The notes: generated from the sequence alone by a model not told the origin. A DNA stretch of 64,000 bases from Macrothele yani (GCA_039090855.1 CM076996.1:52542469-52606468); one strand, 5' to 3'; counted from the stretch's first letter, positions 1-11,955 are shown. Numbers and translations: made by a program.

Positions 1-460
1 ATTTTTCTATCTGAGTTTTATGTTTTTTTTGTTCTGAGAGGTTGACAGGTCTGATATATTATATATATATTTATATATAATTGCTACTACATTTAGATAA
101 AGTTGTGGATTACGCAACTGTTTTTCAACTTTTACAATGAATTTTGTCTACGGATTATATGCCGACTTTTTTCTCTCACGCTGAATTTTACCGTCTAAGG
201 ATTATACGGCGCCGTGGATTATATGCCAAAAAATAAGGTAATTGAACACAAAAATATGCAATCGAAATAAAATATAGAAACCTGAAAAATTCAATGAAAG
301 AAATGCAGTAGTCACCAAAAAAGTTGTAGGACACCATAGTTGACACGTCCTATGCATTTTGGCAATGTACGGTAAACTATGTCCGCTGCTTTGCTTGCAA
401 TCGTGGAGACATTGCCACGCAATCCAAATCTGTCATCTTACCAGTTGTCCATATTGATGC
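1..460. other. AT-rich flank, no gene, with recurring GGATTATA motif
   Basis: I see no coding region here. The words 'ggattac', 'ggattatatgcc', 'ggattatacggc' and 'ggattatatgcc' recur within about 130 bases (roughly positions 108-226). This may be the internally repeated terminus of a DNA transposon, but no partner end was found. A (TA)n stretch lies near 57-78. Confidence 0.3.
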
Positions 461-828
461 GTCATCACTCCGTTCTGTTGCCAATCTTAGATCTGAAATT
501 CTTTGATATATCTTTTTTTTTTTTTTTTTTTTTTTGGGTTCTTCGTCTTAAATCAAAATTCTCCAAGGTATTGGTAGCTAAAACTTTCCAAGGTATTGGT
601 AGCTTTATTCTGCTGTTGATGTTGCAGTTGTTGTCATTGGTTTTTTCTATTATAATCGATTCTGCGTAACGAATAGTTTTTTCAGTTGGCTGTTTACATA
701 TTATGTCTATATCTTCAAATATCAGGGTTCCTTTATTTTTTAAACAGTACTGGATTAATGCTGTTTTTTCTTCTTTATGATTCCAATTTGTTATATGTTG
801 TTGAAGCCTTTTTTGTACTACCAATATA

Positions 829-2211
829 CACTGCTGGCCAAGAAGGAAGCATCTGATTGACCTGAAATTCGCAGCATGCGTCGGCCGCGAGAGGACATGC
901 AAACGATTAGCATTGCAAAGCATATGCAAATCATGTGCGCCCGGCACGCCACCGAGAAGCCCTATAAGAAGGGTGCACAGAAGGTGAGGTGTAAATAGTG
1001 GAAGTGTGTTGTGCTGCCGGACCTGTGCGTGGGAAGCTTCCTGATGCCTCGTCGCAGAATACGGCAGTCATTCCAGCACGTTTTGGAATTCGACAGAGGA
1101 CAAATAGTGGCTTATCGCGACAGTGGTTTATCGTACCGAGACAGTAGCACCCGTGTGGAACGACATCCAGCCACAGTGAGGCGAGTATGGATTTGGTGGG
1201 TGCAGGAGGGACGGACGGACCGACGTGAGCGATTGCTGCAGCAGCGGCACACCACCGAACGAGAGGACCGGCATGTTGTGCGGCGGGCATTGACGGCTCG
1301 CACCGCCACATCACGAACATTAGCGCAGGAATTAGGGTGTGTTGCGACACAACCTGTGTCAGCACGTACCGTTTGACGTCGTCTGCAGGAGCGAGGACTT
1401 GTCGCACGGCGCCCGTTGCTCTGATTACCATTTACGTTACACCAACGCCGAGTGCTGCGGCAGTGGGCCGTTGAACGCTGCACCTGGACTACGGAATGTC
1501 ACGATATTGTCTTATCCGACGAATCCCGCTTCTGCCTGCAACACCACGATGGTCGGATCCGTGGGTTGCGGCACCTCAGCGAGAGACTGTATGACGCCTG
1601 CATTATGCATTGCCATACTGGTCCGTCGCCTGGCGTTATGGTTTGGGGCGCAATTGGATATGACACCCGCACCCCTCTGGTACGCATCGCCGGTACACTC
1701 AACAGCCACCACTACATCTCCGACGTTTTGGAGCCTGCTGTCCTCCATTACCTGCCAGCGGCCACGTTTCAACAGGATATTGTGCGCCCGCACGTGGCAC
1801 GCATCGTGTAACAATTCTTCACAGCACACCAGGTGTCACTGCTGCCGTGACCCACCAGTTCTCCCGATATGTCACCCATCGAACACGTCTGGTTGCTGAT
1901 CGGCAACCGAGTGGCCCGGCAAGCACCACCCGCGGCTACGCCTGATGAATTGTGGCAACGTGTGAAAGCAGCCTGGACCAACATATCCCAAGCCCACATC
2001 CAAAGCCTCTTTTGTTCGATGATGCGGCGTGTAGTGGCCGTTATTGCCAGCCATTAGGGCCACACGAGCTATTAATGTCTGCGTGTTCCGCAAGTCGCAC
2101 GGGCCTGTAAGTTAAATCTTTTCATCTTTGTATCTGTTGTTATGTGTCCAGTAAATCTGGCTTTGCTATCTCGTGCCCTTCTTGGTGTTGCATTTTGGAT
2201 GGCCAGCAGTG
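829..2211 (+). mobile_element. Tc1-like DNA transposon (copy 1)
   Basis: The element has terminal inverted repeats starting CACTGCTGGCC and is flanked by TA at 827-828 and 2212-2213, the target duplication expected of Tc1/mariner. The right repeat is longer: relative to it, the left repeat lacks 17 bases between GGCC and AAGAAGG. The element carries one degenerate transposase on the same strand and sits inside a Penelope-like GIY-YIG reading frame. GC content is visibly higher than in the flanks, which suggests an origin outside the host base composition. Confidence 0.85.
1044..2057 (+). pseudogene. Tc1-like transposase, frameshifted
   Basis: This would encode a cut-and-paste transposase of the Tc1 family. 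The start MPRRRIRQSF is followed by a paired helix-turn-helix region (FDRGQIVAYRDSGLSYRD). An in-frame stop interrupts the DNA-binding region near 1374. The catalytic core is recognisable: DESRFCLQHHDGRIR holds the first Asp, VMVWGAIGY follows, TFQQDIVRPHVA holds the second Asp (usual family text is QQDNARPHVA), and SPDMSPIEHVW holds the final acidic residue. Several frames must be joined to read it through, so it is inactive. Length is close to the roughly 340 residues usual for the family. Confidence 0.85.
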
Positions 2212-2426
2212 TATTTAATTTTTTCACTATTGTTGTCTTCTGATAATTTTATTATTTTTTTTTTATTTTGAGCTTTATTATCCACTATTTCGTAGTTTAA
2301 TTTGCCACTCAAAACTGCTATATTTCTTCTTCCATGCTTCCTTCATTTTTATTTGTTTTCAGTAGTTGTTCTGTTCAGTTTTACATAATACAAGTCATAG
2401 TTGAAAAACTGTACCAGATTATTATG

Positions 2427-2500
2427 TTATGGTTCCATGCTCATCTTAATTATTTTAAATGTTTAACTTTAAAATAATTAAGATGAGCATAGAACCATAA
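2427..2500. repeat. 33-bp-arm palindrome (hairpin)
   Basis: Arms 2427-2459 and 2468-2500 are inverted copies (TTATGGTTCCATGCTCATC and its complement, differing at about one position) around an 8-base loop. No gene is attached. The rest of 2256-2640 is AT-rich and shows nothing else. Confidence 0.7.
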
Positions 2501-2955
2501 ACCATATAACATGCTATTATTAAGAGAATGGAAAGGATGCATTGGTCGCCAAAGGACAACAACGTGCAAAAAGTTATTTTGCTGAAGCTATTTAAAATAG
2601 CATTCGACAAGTTATTATATTTCAATGTAGCATGTTTTTGAACTCAACTTTTTGAGCAAATACATATAAAAAAACAGTTTCCCTTTATATCAAAATTTGA
2701 AGTTGAAACTCTGCAAAATAATCTACAGGAACATTTTTTGAAAACAAAGGTTGTACCAAGTACCAGAAGCTTCCACCACTTTTGTGCTCTTTCACCAAAC
2801 ACAACAGCGATGAAAAGGATAAGTGCAGATGAAAAATACAGTTTGATATTTGACTTCAGAAGAGGCAATGATTACAAAAATTTGCCACAGATGTACACAC
2901 AGTGTTATGTATCATGCACCTATGACAATAACTGTTTTTTTTTTTTTTTTTTGGC

Positions 2956-3184
2956 ATGGTTACCAGCACTGAAAGAAGGGGATGCAAAAATGAAATGTGT
3001 GCATCCACATGGCCCTGCTACATCATTTTACTGGACAACTCATGATGATATTTGCCACGTGCCTGTTCAGCATGTACTGTGTACATCCCCAGTGACAAGT
3101 ATGGGGAAAACATGTTACTTTTCTGAAGTACATATGACATTAATTCAGTCCAAGTGGTCCTTAGCACAAGGAAATTCACTGTAG
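2956..3184 (+). pseudogene. ORF fragment with HPHGP motif, unrecognised
   Basis: After a T-run at 2936-2952 the + strand reads WLPALKEGDAKMKCVHPHG, then PATSFYWTTHDDICHVP, then an ILCT/SPVTS stretch and a stop at 3184. The HPHGP-x-FxW-xxxDDxCxVP arrangement resembles C-terminal segments that recur in arthropod transposon-associated proteins. I cannot assign a function. The upstream part of the same frame (from 2738) is separated by the T-run and may be unrelated. Confidence 0.3.
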
Positions 3185-3519
3185 AAAAATTATTTTGGTT
3201 ACAAAGCATTCCCCACTAATATTAATGGTAATAAGTGTTACTTTTATGCATATATAAATATTGATTTCTAGTTCTGTTATCTTTTAATCATTTAAAATAT
3301 TGCTTTTAATGTTCAGAACAGAAAAGGTTGACATATTCAACACATTTATTCAGTTGATAAGTCTCAAACACGGAAGCTTGAAATGGGTGAATTTGCTGAT
3401 GATCCAGTTGTGTTAAAGCCTAACTTTTGAGTGCTGTACACCTTGGAAAAAGTTAGGAGGGGGGGGGGCAAACTCTGAGACTTAGGATTGCTAGGTAAAC
3501 ATACATGCTAACTTTACTG

Positions 3520-4130
3520 AATATCCAAGTGGTTGAATCAGAATTTAAAAAAAAAAAAATGGCTGAAGTGTGTGTTGGAGGAACCCCCCTTCCCTCTGCA
3601 TTTAAAATAATTTTACTTATCTGTGAAAGTATGCTGACGCCCACCATTTTTTTTTCCCGGAATAAGTTACGGAATGTGTCAAGGATTAGTATAAAAGAAA
3701 AACCAGTTCCATCATTCTAGAGCAATACTCTACAGAGCTTGATATAAAATAGCTACATTTTAGGGTAATTCTTCACTTCACCACCAGGTGGTGCTTATTT
3801 TCTAGTGTTCCCAGTAAGATTGAAATGGCTTTGAAATCTGTGTACCCTTTTCTATGAACTCCTCACCTTTTGTCCTCCTAAATTCACTAAAGTAGCAGTT
3901 ACAGCAAGTTTTGTAAAAAGTAGCATGTTGCTGCACTGCTCCCAAAGTAAGTGCTCAGCTAAATTTTGGAACACGGTATATTAAAAAATACGGGGTGAAA
4001 AAAAACAAGCTTTTGATTTTTCCAAAACTTCATCAGGTATACCTACCAGCTGAGTTTCATTCAAATCCCAGTCGGTGGGTGACATTTTGCAAAAAAAAAA
4101 AATTGATGATTTGATGTGGAATGACCCAAT
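3520..4130. repeat. dispersed non-coding repeat, copy 1
   Basis: This segment is similar, end to end and in the same orientation, to 13892-14508. Shared landmarks are 'atatccaagtggttg', an A-run followed by 'atggctgaa', 'ggaaccccc', 'tataaaagaaaaa' and 'tttggaacac'. No long coding frame is conserved. Both copies are followed directly by a piece of the same LINE family. Confidence 0.7.
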
Positions 4131-4154
4131 AGTTTGTGTGCATCTAAAACATTT

Positions 4155-4262
4155 TTTCAAACACAAGTGTATCTACACACACACTTGGGAAAATCATACT
4201 CTGGGACAAAAGAGAGTAATAGATTTGGTTGTTTATGATCAACAACTGAAACACTTAGTATA
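4155..4262 (+). pseudogene. LINE family A endonuclease-region fragment
   Basis: The stretch THTWENHTLG followed by RVIDLVVYDQQLKHLV matches, on the opposite strand, the family-A LINE copy at about 28130-28240. It is a short decayed piece of the endonuclease half of that LINE. The following 4263-4869 shows no gene. It contains a hairpin at 4732-4770 with 12-bp arms (ccataactcatc / gatgagttatgg). Confidence 0.55.
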
Positions 4263-4914
4263 ACTTGATTGACATTAATTAAATGTCCGTCATTACTGTT
4301 TCACACGTTGTGCAAGTTCGGCAATCGGGAGATTATTAAATGATGTTAGATACGTATGGGGGCATAATATCGGCAATTAATATCAAGAAATAATGAACTA
4401 TATATGTACTTACTATATTCGTAGTGGCTGTCGGGGCTTCTTATGAACGCCTGTAATGTTTTAATCACAAGACATTGCCGTAACTATCCGACTCATTCAA
4501 AGAATGTGAACTTTTTCAATTGTGAAGTTTAAAAAATAAAATTCATGATATTGTAAAATCTGCACCAGATAAAATTGAACAAGATGAATTTTTACAATGA
4601 AGGTAAAAAATTCTTTTAACAACAACAAAATATGAAACTGAATTAAAACCTTGCCGAATTTTTCAAAAAAACGAACTATAATCTTGAAGAGGAAATCATC
4701 TTGACTGCAAAGCGCCAGTATAAAAGAAAAACCATAACTCATCCCGCTTGGCCAGCGTGATGAGTTATGGCCAAACCCCTCCAAAATTACTCCACAACTT
4801 AAATCTTGGCCCTCAGTCTCTGGCAGCTGGAATGTACCTGGCCAAGGCAGCGGCCAGTGCGACATGAAGGTATAGGGTGCTAAGAATCACAGGAGGACCG
4901 GACTAGGCTGCCAT

Positions 4915-5736
4915 CTGATGCTGACCTTGGCTACGTATAACGGACGCTCCCTATCTTCTGATTCAAGACTCCTTGAATTGAAAGAAGAACTGCAAAGGAT
5001 CAAGTGGGCTATCGTCGGGCTAAGTGAGGAAAGGAGAAGATCTCATTGAACTGAAAAGTGGACATCTCTTCTATTATCGTGGGACAGATACTGGCAGAAC
5101 TAGTGGTGTTGAATTTATAATAAACAAGAAACTGAAGGATAAAGTGGTGGAAGTTGAAAGTTCCTCTGACAGAGCTGCGCAACTTGTTATCCAACTCTCG
5201 AGAAGATACCAGGCTCAGATTATTCAAGCTTATGCACCCACTACAAGTCATCCTGAAGAAGAGATTGAAGAATTTTATGAGAAAATTCGTGATCTAAATA
5301 ATAAAGGTAAGCAGCACTTTTGAAGTTCATTATGGGAGATTTCAATGCGAAAATAGGGCAACAGCAACAGAATGAAACTTCAGTAGGTAAATTCGGTCAC
5401 AGCAACAGAAACCAGCGTGGAAAGACTCTCATAGAATTTGCAGAGGCAGAAGGGTTTTTCATCATGAACTCCTTTTTCAAGAAAAAGCCACACAGGAAAT
5501 GGACATGAAGGCATCCCAATGGATTGACAAGTGAAATTAATTTTATTATGTGTAACAAGAAATTTGTCGTCAAAGACTGCAATGTGCTAAACAAGTTCAA
5601 CACAGCTAGTGACCATAGAATGATAAGATGTAAGATGCACCTCAATGCTAAACTCGAGCATGGCAAGCTCATAAAACAAAGTGTATTGACACGACCAACC
5701 TTAAAAAACATCATAACACGCTCAAATTGGAACTGA
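4915..5736 (+). pseudogene. RTE LINE AP-endonuclease domain
   Basis: The endonuclease nicks target DNA to prime reverse transcription. Visible in order are LATYNGRSLSSDSRLLELK (N-terminal strand), LIELKSGHLFYYRGTDTGR, VEFIINKKLKDKVVEVESSS, LSRRYQAQIIQAYAPTTSHP, FIMGDFNAKIGQ (catalytic GDFNA motif), GKTLIEFAEAEGFFIMNSFF and NTASDHRMIRCK (catalytic SDH motif). The expected glutamate-containing strand is present as IVGLSE. At least three frameshifts separate these blocks, so the gene is dead. A connecting segment at 5727-6140 links to the reverse transcriptase. Confidence 0.8.
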
Positions 5737-6166
5737 GGAACAGATTTTTTACTCTACAAAGTCTAACGTCGGAAGAAGTGGACATTTCTGAAGTTAGCAG
5801 AAAACTAACCAAGGCTCTTATGGAAACAGCAACAAAAATAGCTGGTACCAAGAACAAGTTGCATACGAACAAATTATCAGGAAAAACAAAAATTTGGATG
5901 CAAAAAAGAAGAGAGATGAGGATAACCAAAGGAAATGTGACTTCCAAAGTGGAATATATAGAGCTATGCAAGACGGTAAGAAAAGGTATTACTGACGACT
6001 TAAGGAAATTCAACTGTGAACTAGTGAGGAAAGCAATTGAAAACAACCAAAGCCTGATGAGAGCAAAGGAACATCTGAATAAGGGAAGAAAACAGATTAT
6101 GGCTCTGAGAAAAAGAAGGTGGTTCTGTAACCAGAAATAGAGGTGAAATTTTGACTAGAGTGAAAG

Positions 6167-7668
6167 ATGTTTACTCAAAACTATATGAAAGGGATGATAC
6201 ATGTACTCCAGACATTACGAAAAGTACCAAGAGTTCTTCCAGTCCTCCCAGCAGAAGTTGCACATGCAATCAAGAACATGAAATGGGGAAAAGCTCCTGG
6301 AGAAGATAGAATTGCCGCAGACATCATACAAGAAGCAAGTGGAGAAATTGAAACAGTACTCGCCCAAGTTTTCACTCGATGCCTTAATGAAGGGAAGATT
6401 CCTGAGGATTGGAACAATGCTACAATGATGCTGCTACATAAAAAAGGTAACATTGAGGATCTCAGGAACCACAGACCTATCAGCCTCCTATCAGTGGTTT
6501 ATAAAATCTTCACTAAAGTTATTTCACACCACTTGAAGGTAACACTGCTGGACATGGCTCAACCAAGAGAACAAGCTGGATTCAGGAGTAGCTACAGCAC
6601 AATAGATCATATCCATGTACTGAGAGAACTAATTGAAAGAGCGAGGGAATATCAACTTCCATTATGCATGGCTTTTATCGATTATGAAAAAGACTTTGAT
6701 TCGGTGAAACCATCAGCAGTTACAATGGCTTTGAAATCCTGTGATATTGAAGATGCATACATTAATATTATTAATAACATCTATGAAAATGCAAGTGTAA
6801 AGATTCAGCTGTTTGAAAATACAACACACATAAAAATTGGAAAGGGAGTGAGACAAAGTGACACCATATCTCCAAAGCTCTTTAATGCCACATTGGAAAA
6901 TGTCTTTCAATCACTGAACTGGGAAAACAAAGGGATAAAGATTAATGGAGATTATCTAACCCACCTTAATTTTGCTGATGACATAGTCACTTTTGCAACT
7001 ACCCCATCACAGCTGCAGAGTATGATCCAGGAACTTGCTGACAAGAGTAAAGAAGTGGGATTAAAAATGTACTTTCAGAAGACAAAAGTGTTGTGCAATG
7101 CTTTTACAAGAAATGAAGATTTATTGATTCATGGGGGAAAGCTGGAGATAGCCAATACCTACATTTATCTTGGACAGCAGATATCACGTGAGGGTCACAT
7201 TGATGAAGAAATTAATCGGCGTATAAAACTTGCCTGGAGAACTTTTGGAAGAAACAGTATAATTTTCAAGAGCAATATGCCATTATGTCTTAAAAGAAAA
7301 GTGTTTGATCAGTGAATCCTTCCAGTGCTTGCATATGGTGCAGAGATGTGGACCTTAACTAAAAGAGACATACAAAGACTGCAGACAACTCAAAGAAGCA
7401 TGTAGAGATGCATGCTTGGTGTAACCAGGAGAGATAAGAAGATGAACTTGTGGATCAGAAAAATGACAAGAGTAGAAGACATTGTGATCAGAGTAAAATC
7501 CCTGAAATGGCAATGGGCTGGACATATTGCCAGAAGGACAGACCATAGATGGACAGGTGAAATTTTAGACTGGATTCCAAGGGACAGGAAAAGATCCAGA
7601 AGAAGACCACATAGGAGATGGGTGGATGAAATTCGAAAGTTTTGGTACCAATGTTACCACTTACACTT
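6167..7668 (+). pseudogene. RTE LINE reverse transcriptase and C-terminal region
   Basis: The 382-residue open frame at 6167-7315 is the longest in the window. It carries GKAPGEDRIAADI, the fingers motif HKKGNIEDLRNHRPISLLSV, KVISHHL, EQAGFRSSYSTIDHI, the palm strand MAFIDYEKDFDSV, GVRQSDTISPKLFN and LNFADDIVTFA, which contains the catalytic FADD residues. After a stop at 7315 the same protein continues as PVLAYGAEMWTL and RMLGVTRRDKKMNLWIRKMT, ending with WQWAGHIARR and RRRPHRRWVDEI. Catalytic aspartates look intact; the interruptions inactivate it. Confidence 0.88.
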
Positions 7669-8115
7669 ATGCTGATATACTCTTAAAAAATAAAGGACCT
7701 CAAGAGGGTTTAAATAAAGCTGGTGTATATACTATCCCAGTGATGGATCAAGATGACACCAAATCAAAATTCTATGTGGGAAGTGCAGAAAATTGATTAA
7801 AAACTAGAATACAACAGCACCAAAAAAATTGGAAGAAAAAAGAACGGAAGACGGTTCTAATTGAATTTTGCATGGATAATGCATGTAACCCTGATTTTGA
7901 AGGGTGAAAATTGTTCTTGATCAGTATTCAGAGAAACTAATACATTTTTCAGAAGCACTCGTCATTGAGAAAACATGGAAGGACAACTGCAATAAGGTCA
8001 ACCCCATTTAAGTTCCATACCCATGGAAACTTATATTGGAAAAGAAACTCAAAATAAACCAAAAAATAAAAGGACTCAATATAACTCAAGAAATATTAGA
8101 GATGTTGGGAACTGT
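7665..8115 (+). pseudogene. Penelope-like GIY-YIG endonuclease fragment
   Basis: The frame reads GLNKAGVYTIPVMDQDDTKS then KFYVGSAEN, a stop, then LKTRIQQHQKNWKKKERKT and FCMDNACNPDFEG. GVYTI and YVG form the two halves of a GIY-YIG nuclease signature. The tail EALVIEKTWKDNCNKV corresponds to the IEKT-x-NNCN region of other copies in this window. It is 5'-truncated at the LINE junction and cut on the right by the long terminal repeat beginning at 8128, so any 3' ribozyme is lost. Confidence 0.7.
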
Positions 8116-8127
8116 CCACTTAATTAT

Positions 8128-10760
8128 TGTTACACGGCACTCGCAGTGTTCCTGCCGAGTCTGCCGGTAACGGTGCTTGAGACCTGAAGTACAATTTAGT
8201 TGGCCACGGCACCAGGTGAGAATCTCAGGTGCACTGCTGCACTCAAAGATTCACACCAGAACATAAAAAATGAAAAGTTGAAGAATGACCCGAAGCATAA
8301 GGCTTGGGTGAATCCACCTTGTGAACAAAATAACAACAACAAATAAAAAATAAAATAATCTAAAAAAAATGATACTTTGGGATCAGAGTTGTGATGAGGT
8401 TCACCCGCAATCACCAATTCGTGACTGAGTGTAGTGGTCCGGATCTTACTCCGGTGCATTCAATCCCCAACCAGCCAGTACAACACTCACTTTCGCAAAT
8501 AACACATGATTCTCAAATACACAACACAACATTTAATAACGTTCTGCGAGATTTAAACAGATCCGGCGCTCTCTAGGCGCATAGACAATTGCCCCTCATA
8601 TGTGGGCAGCATACGGTGTCACACTTTACTGTCGGATAACGCAGCCGACTGAGTCTCCACCGGACTATCTGAACAAGAGATACTACTCGTTTACACACTA
8701 AATAGAGCTGCAGGTGATATTCATATACAATTGCTTAGAGAATGAAAAAAAAATTATATGCAAACGATCACATTAAAAATACTCGTGACACAAAATACAC
8801 AAGCACGTTAATTTGCGGTATAAGATTATAGGTGCGAAATACTGCCAAAGTTAATTAACTAAATCTAATAAGCATGCACATGCAGATCCCTTCCCCGCTC
8901 GCTTTGGCCCTGAACCAAAGTTAAAAGAAACTGTCCCGCCCAGCGGAATTTGTGGCCACACCCTCTCCCTTATTCATGTAAAAAAAATAATCAGGAAATG
9001 GGCCCTGTAAGAAATTGAAATCTGTATGTGCAGGTATTTCCTCTAAGGTTCAGTCACTCAGCATTACTGCATCTATGTCCATGCAGCTTTGGGTGTCGGG
9101 ATGGCACAAGTTCGCAGATGTGCGAAGAAAGAAAAAAAGGAAATATTCATCTACTTACAGTTTCGTGACTTTGCTGTGCAAATCCGTTGTGCATCACATA
9201 ATATCACACGACAAAAAAACGCGCACACGCACACAGACACTTGCACCATGTGGCAGCACCGATGATTCAACACTTCACTTTGACGTTTGATGTAAATGAA
9301 GCACACAATTAAAATGGTGATATCGCGCCGCACTTTGTTGCGCTGATGCGAGTATACACGGATCCACTCTTGTGAAGATTTAAAGGTAGCCGTTAAACAA
9401 AATAGCCTCACTCACATCTGCTGTTGCAGTTTCCGAGACTGATTTTCTGTGTTCCTGGGAAATGATTTTTGTTGTCATGAAGAAATAATTGTGAACATCG
9501 ACTGCTGGGAGAGCGGGACCCCCTCACTTCCGCTGCTGCTATAGTAGATTCCGTCCGTCGCTACCTTCTGTCCTTTTTGACCGTTCATTCCCAATTCGGT
9601 CAGTTCCTTTCCGTTAGCATAACATCTACCCTGCCTGAGTACGCAGTTCAAATATGCCACTCGCAGGTTTTGTTTCCATTTTTTTTTTATCGAGTTGCGA
9701 CCGCCAGCCCTGAGATTAATTTTCTCGGCCGAGCGAAATCAGACGTGCTTTTACCTTAAGCGTATATCAGCAACTCAACATTTCACCTGTATATTTGTTA
9801 GGTATCGAAGCCACCGCTCTTACGCTCATATTTTTCTTTCGCCATGTTTTTATCCCGTCGCACTTACACGTAGTGGCTTCACTGCTTACGTGACCACACA
9901 CACGCACACATGGGGCCTCGCTTCGCCCCGTAAGACAAGCGCATCTCTTCACTTCCTCCACAGTAGGGGATGAATGGGGGTGACGATTCCACACTGCAGT
10001 GGTTGGCATCCGAACCCGACTTTGCTTGGCTTCGCTTTTCATTGGAATGACCACTGTCCACTCGCAGACTTCTTAATTCCCCTGTAACTTGGCTTTCATT
10101 AGTCCAAACAGTCGCTGATTTCCATTACGCTCCAGCCTAGAAATTTCTGCGTTATCACGCGGATTTAGGCATTCTGCTGTCTTTATGGCAAACTGGCATC
10201 TCCAGCTGCCTCGAGTTGTCTCCATTTCTTACCAAATGCGGGGAGGTTTGCTGCTTCATTTTTCCCCAATTCATTTTTTGCAGATCCAAGGCATCCAGCC
10301 TTTCACATCGGAGAGCGCACAGACAACTAACTTTCTTCCTTATGTTCATGCCAAGTGCGAACTCTTATTTTTCTGCACGGACCACACAGAGAGCAATTGT
10401 TCTCGAAAATGCCCCAAACAATCGACGAATTTACGATTATTCGCTAAACCTTTTGTCCCCATCTTCATTCATTTACTCAAGTGGACCCCTCTTCGAAAGG
10501 TACCACTTTCCCTTTCGGTGTTGCTTAGCTTCCCGTAAGCTGCGCCCTGATATTTATGACCTAACAGAGCTATTCTGAGACCACCCAGCCAGAGAGAGAA
10601 TTCTTCGCCTCTTTTCTTTCCAAACCCCCAGATAAAACTTTATCTGCTGTTTACACTTTTAAACTCCAATCAAGCCTCGAACATAATTAATACTTAATTA
10701 ATTTCACACATCAACCACGCCCATTAATTACTAAATTAATGGCTGGTGTGGGTCGTAACA
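8128..10760 (-). mobile_element. candidate long terminal repeat of an LTR retrotransposon
   Basis: Read on the minus strand, the segment starts TGTTACGACCC and ends CCGTGTAACA, giving TG...CA ends with a 6-bp terminal inversion. Immediately upstream on that strand is a purine tract (GAGGAGGGGCC), as expected of the polypurine tract that abuts a 3' LTR. The 2.6 kb has no long open frame, is richer in CpG than its surroundings and has microsatellite-like CA and T runs. The matching 5' LTR was not found in the window and the internal region to the right is not recognisable, so this is an inference from the ends. Confidence 0.4.
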
Positions 10761-11955
10761 TCGGCCCCTCCTCAAGAAATCCAGAAGTCCTCTTCTGGGC
10801 CTATCGCTTTGCTCTTATCAATTTCCAGAGTAACCATTGAGTGCTACCTTTTCCCACAGGTAGAAACAATTCAAAATGGCAAAAATATTGCGTTTCTTGC
10901 CTTCAAGAGCATTGGAGCGACTTCCCAATTATCCCGCAATTTTGTTAATTAATTTAGAGAACATCCGAAAGAAAAAACAACGTAAATGAAAAATAAATAA
11001 AAAAACTGAACTGTAAAAGAACATGTGAGCCTGCCGAACTGTGATTCCTAGCTGCCTCATACCATACGCGACATGGCGGACAAATTTTAGAGTTTTCTTC
11101 AGGTTTTAGGATGAGGGGGGTTGGTGTCCACTGTAACACTATAATCCTGAATTGAGTTCACTAGTCGGCTTACAGAAAATTGTTAACAAAGTTCCTCACT
11201 ATGACGAATCAATACATGACATCACACATGGCATTGACAAGACACAGCCAATGATATGCATCAGTAGGTTATAACCCATCCATGTATATCATTGGCTGTC
11301 ATACCCAGGTGCTTTACTAGCGATGCTAAGAACCGCTTGATAATAATATAACAGACATACCGAAATGCATTGCACATATCAGAAAGTTCACTGGAATGTA
11401 CTTGTGACGAGGTGGTGTGGTGATGTCAGTGAGAGTTGTGTAGTTTTACTTCTTCATTTGACTTTAACTATAGGCTCAAAGTCCGCAGATTGACTATTGA
11501 ACAAGAGATTGGAATACCTCTGAGAAGGCCTAGTGTCAGCTACGGAAAATTCATTCGAAGCCAGAGGAACAAGGTTTTTATTGTTTAATAGCTCTTAACT
11601 AGCATCTGGGTTTTAATGAAATAGACTGTTTTTAGTATACTACAATATTGTGTGCAATTCATTCAATTCACCTTAGAACAATATGTTCTTACCTCATATT
11701 TTGCAATCTGAAAGACTTGTATATATGCTTTTGTAGATCATGTCTAATTAAAATAACTACACGTTTCATAGATAACAAAGAATTTTGGTTTATGTATTCA
11801 AAAATCCATTAAGCCACTGTCACTAGTGTGGTATCTTCATTTCGCCACAAGTAATGAAAATCTGCACAGATTTTTACCGTATGTTTCATACAAATTCAAT
11901 TTCAATATCCTTTAAGCACATTAAATTTGCCAAATAGTTTTTTCTTTTTTGGTGT
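10761..11955. other. no gene recognised
   Basis: The first ~200 bases would be the 3' internal part of the LTR element if that call is right; the minus strand reads KLRDNWEVAPMLLKARNAI in one frame, which I cannot identify. A small inverted repeat (acagccaatgatat / atatcattggctgt) occurs near 11245-11300. The remainder is AT-rich with nothing supportable. Confidence 0.3.

Larger units (their letters stand above)
540..2255 (-). pseudogene. Penelope-like element, GIY-YIG endonuclease remnant, split by Tc1
   Basis: The minus strand encodes the C-terminal region of a Penelope-like retroelement, whose GIY-YIG domain nicks DNA for target-primed insertion. Removing the Tc1 at 829-2211 together with one TA copy restores an in-frame segment reading EKIKYIGSTKKRLQQHI, which contains the YIG half of the GIY-YIG motif and the following Arg-rich helix. 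The downstream part has NWNHKEEKTALIQYC and QPTEKTIRYAESIIIEKT, matching the lineage also seen at 12.4-12.9 kb. The reverse transcriptase is missing and the 3' end stops near a T-run at 511-534, so no ribozyme is retained. The copy is a dead fragment. Assignment to the PLE class is firm; exact ends are approximate. Confidence 0.7.
4870..7668 (+). mobile_element. RTE-type non-LTR retrotransposon (LINE), decayed
   Basis: One LINE in sense orientation, covering an AP-type endonuclease, a reverse transcriptase and a C-terminal region in that order. The endonuclease and C-terminal style resemble the RTE/BovB group (often annotated 'craniofacial development protein 2-like'). The frame is interrupted at about 5030, 5320, 5508, 5736, 6140 and 7315. 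The 3' end runs straight into a Penelope-like sequence at about 7660, so the LINE is truncated or the two were joined by recombination. Confidence 0.8.

Noticed and set aside
465..947. 160-codon minus-strand frame as one protein
   Set aside because: It crosses the Tc1 boundary at 829 and a poly-T run; only the middle part is a PLE segment.
931..1899. Several long frames antisense or out of frame within the first Tc1
   Set aside because: They are GC-rich shadows of the transposase frame and show no family motif.
11520..11570. Possible further hammerhead (CTGAGAAGG...GGAAAA)
   Set aside because: The core would be CTGAGAA, breaking the invariant CTGANGA, and no PLE coding sequence precedes it.
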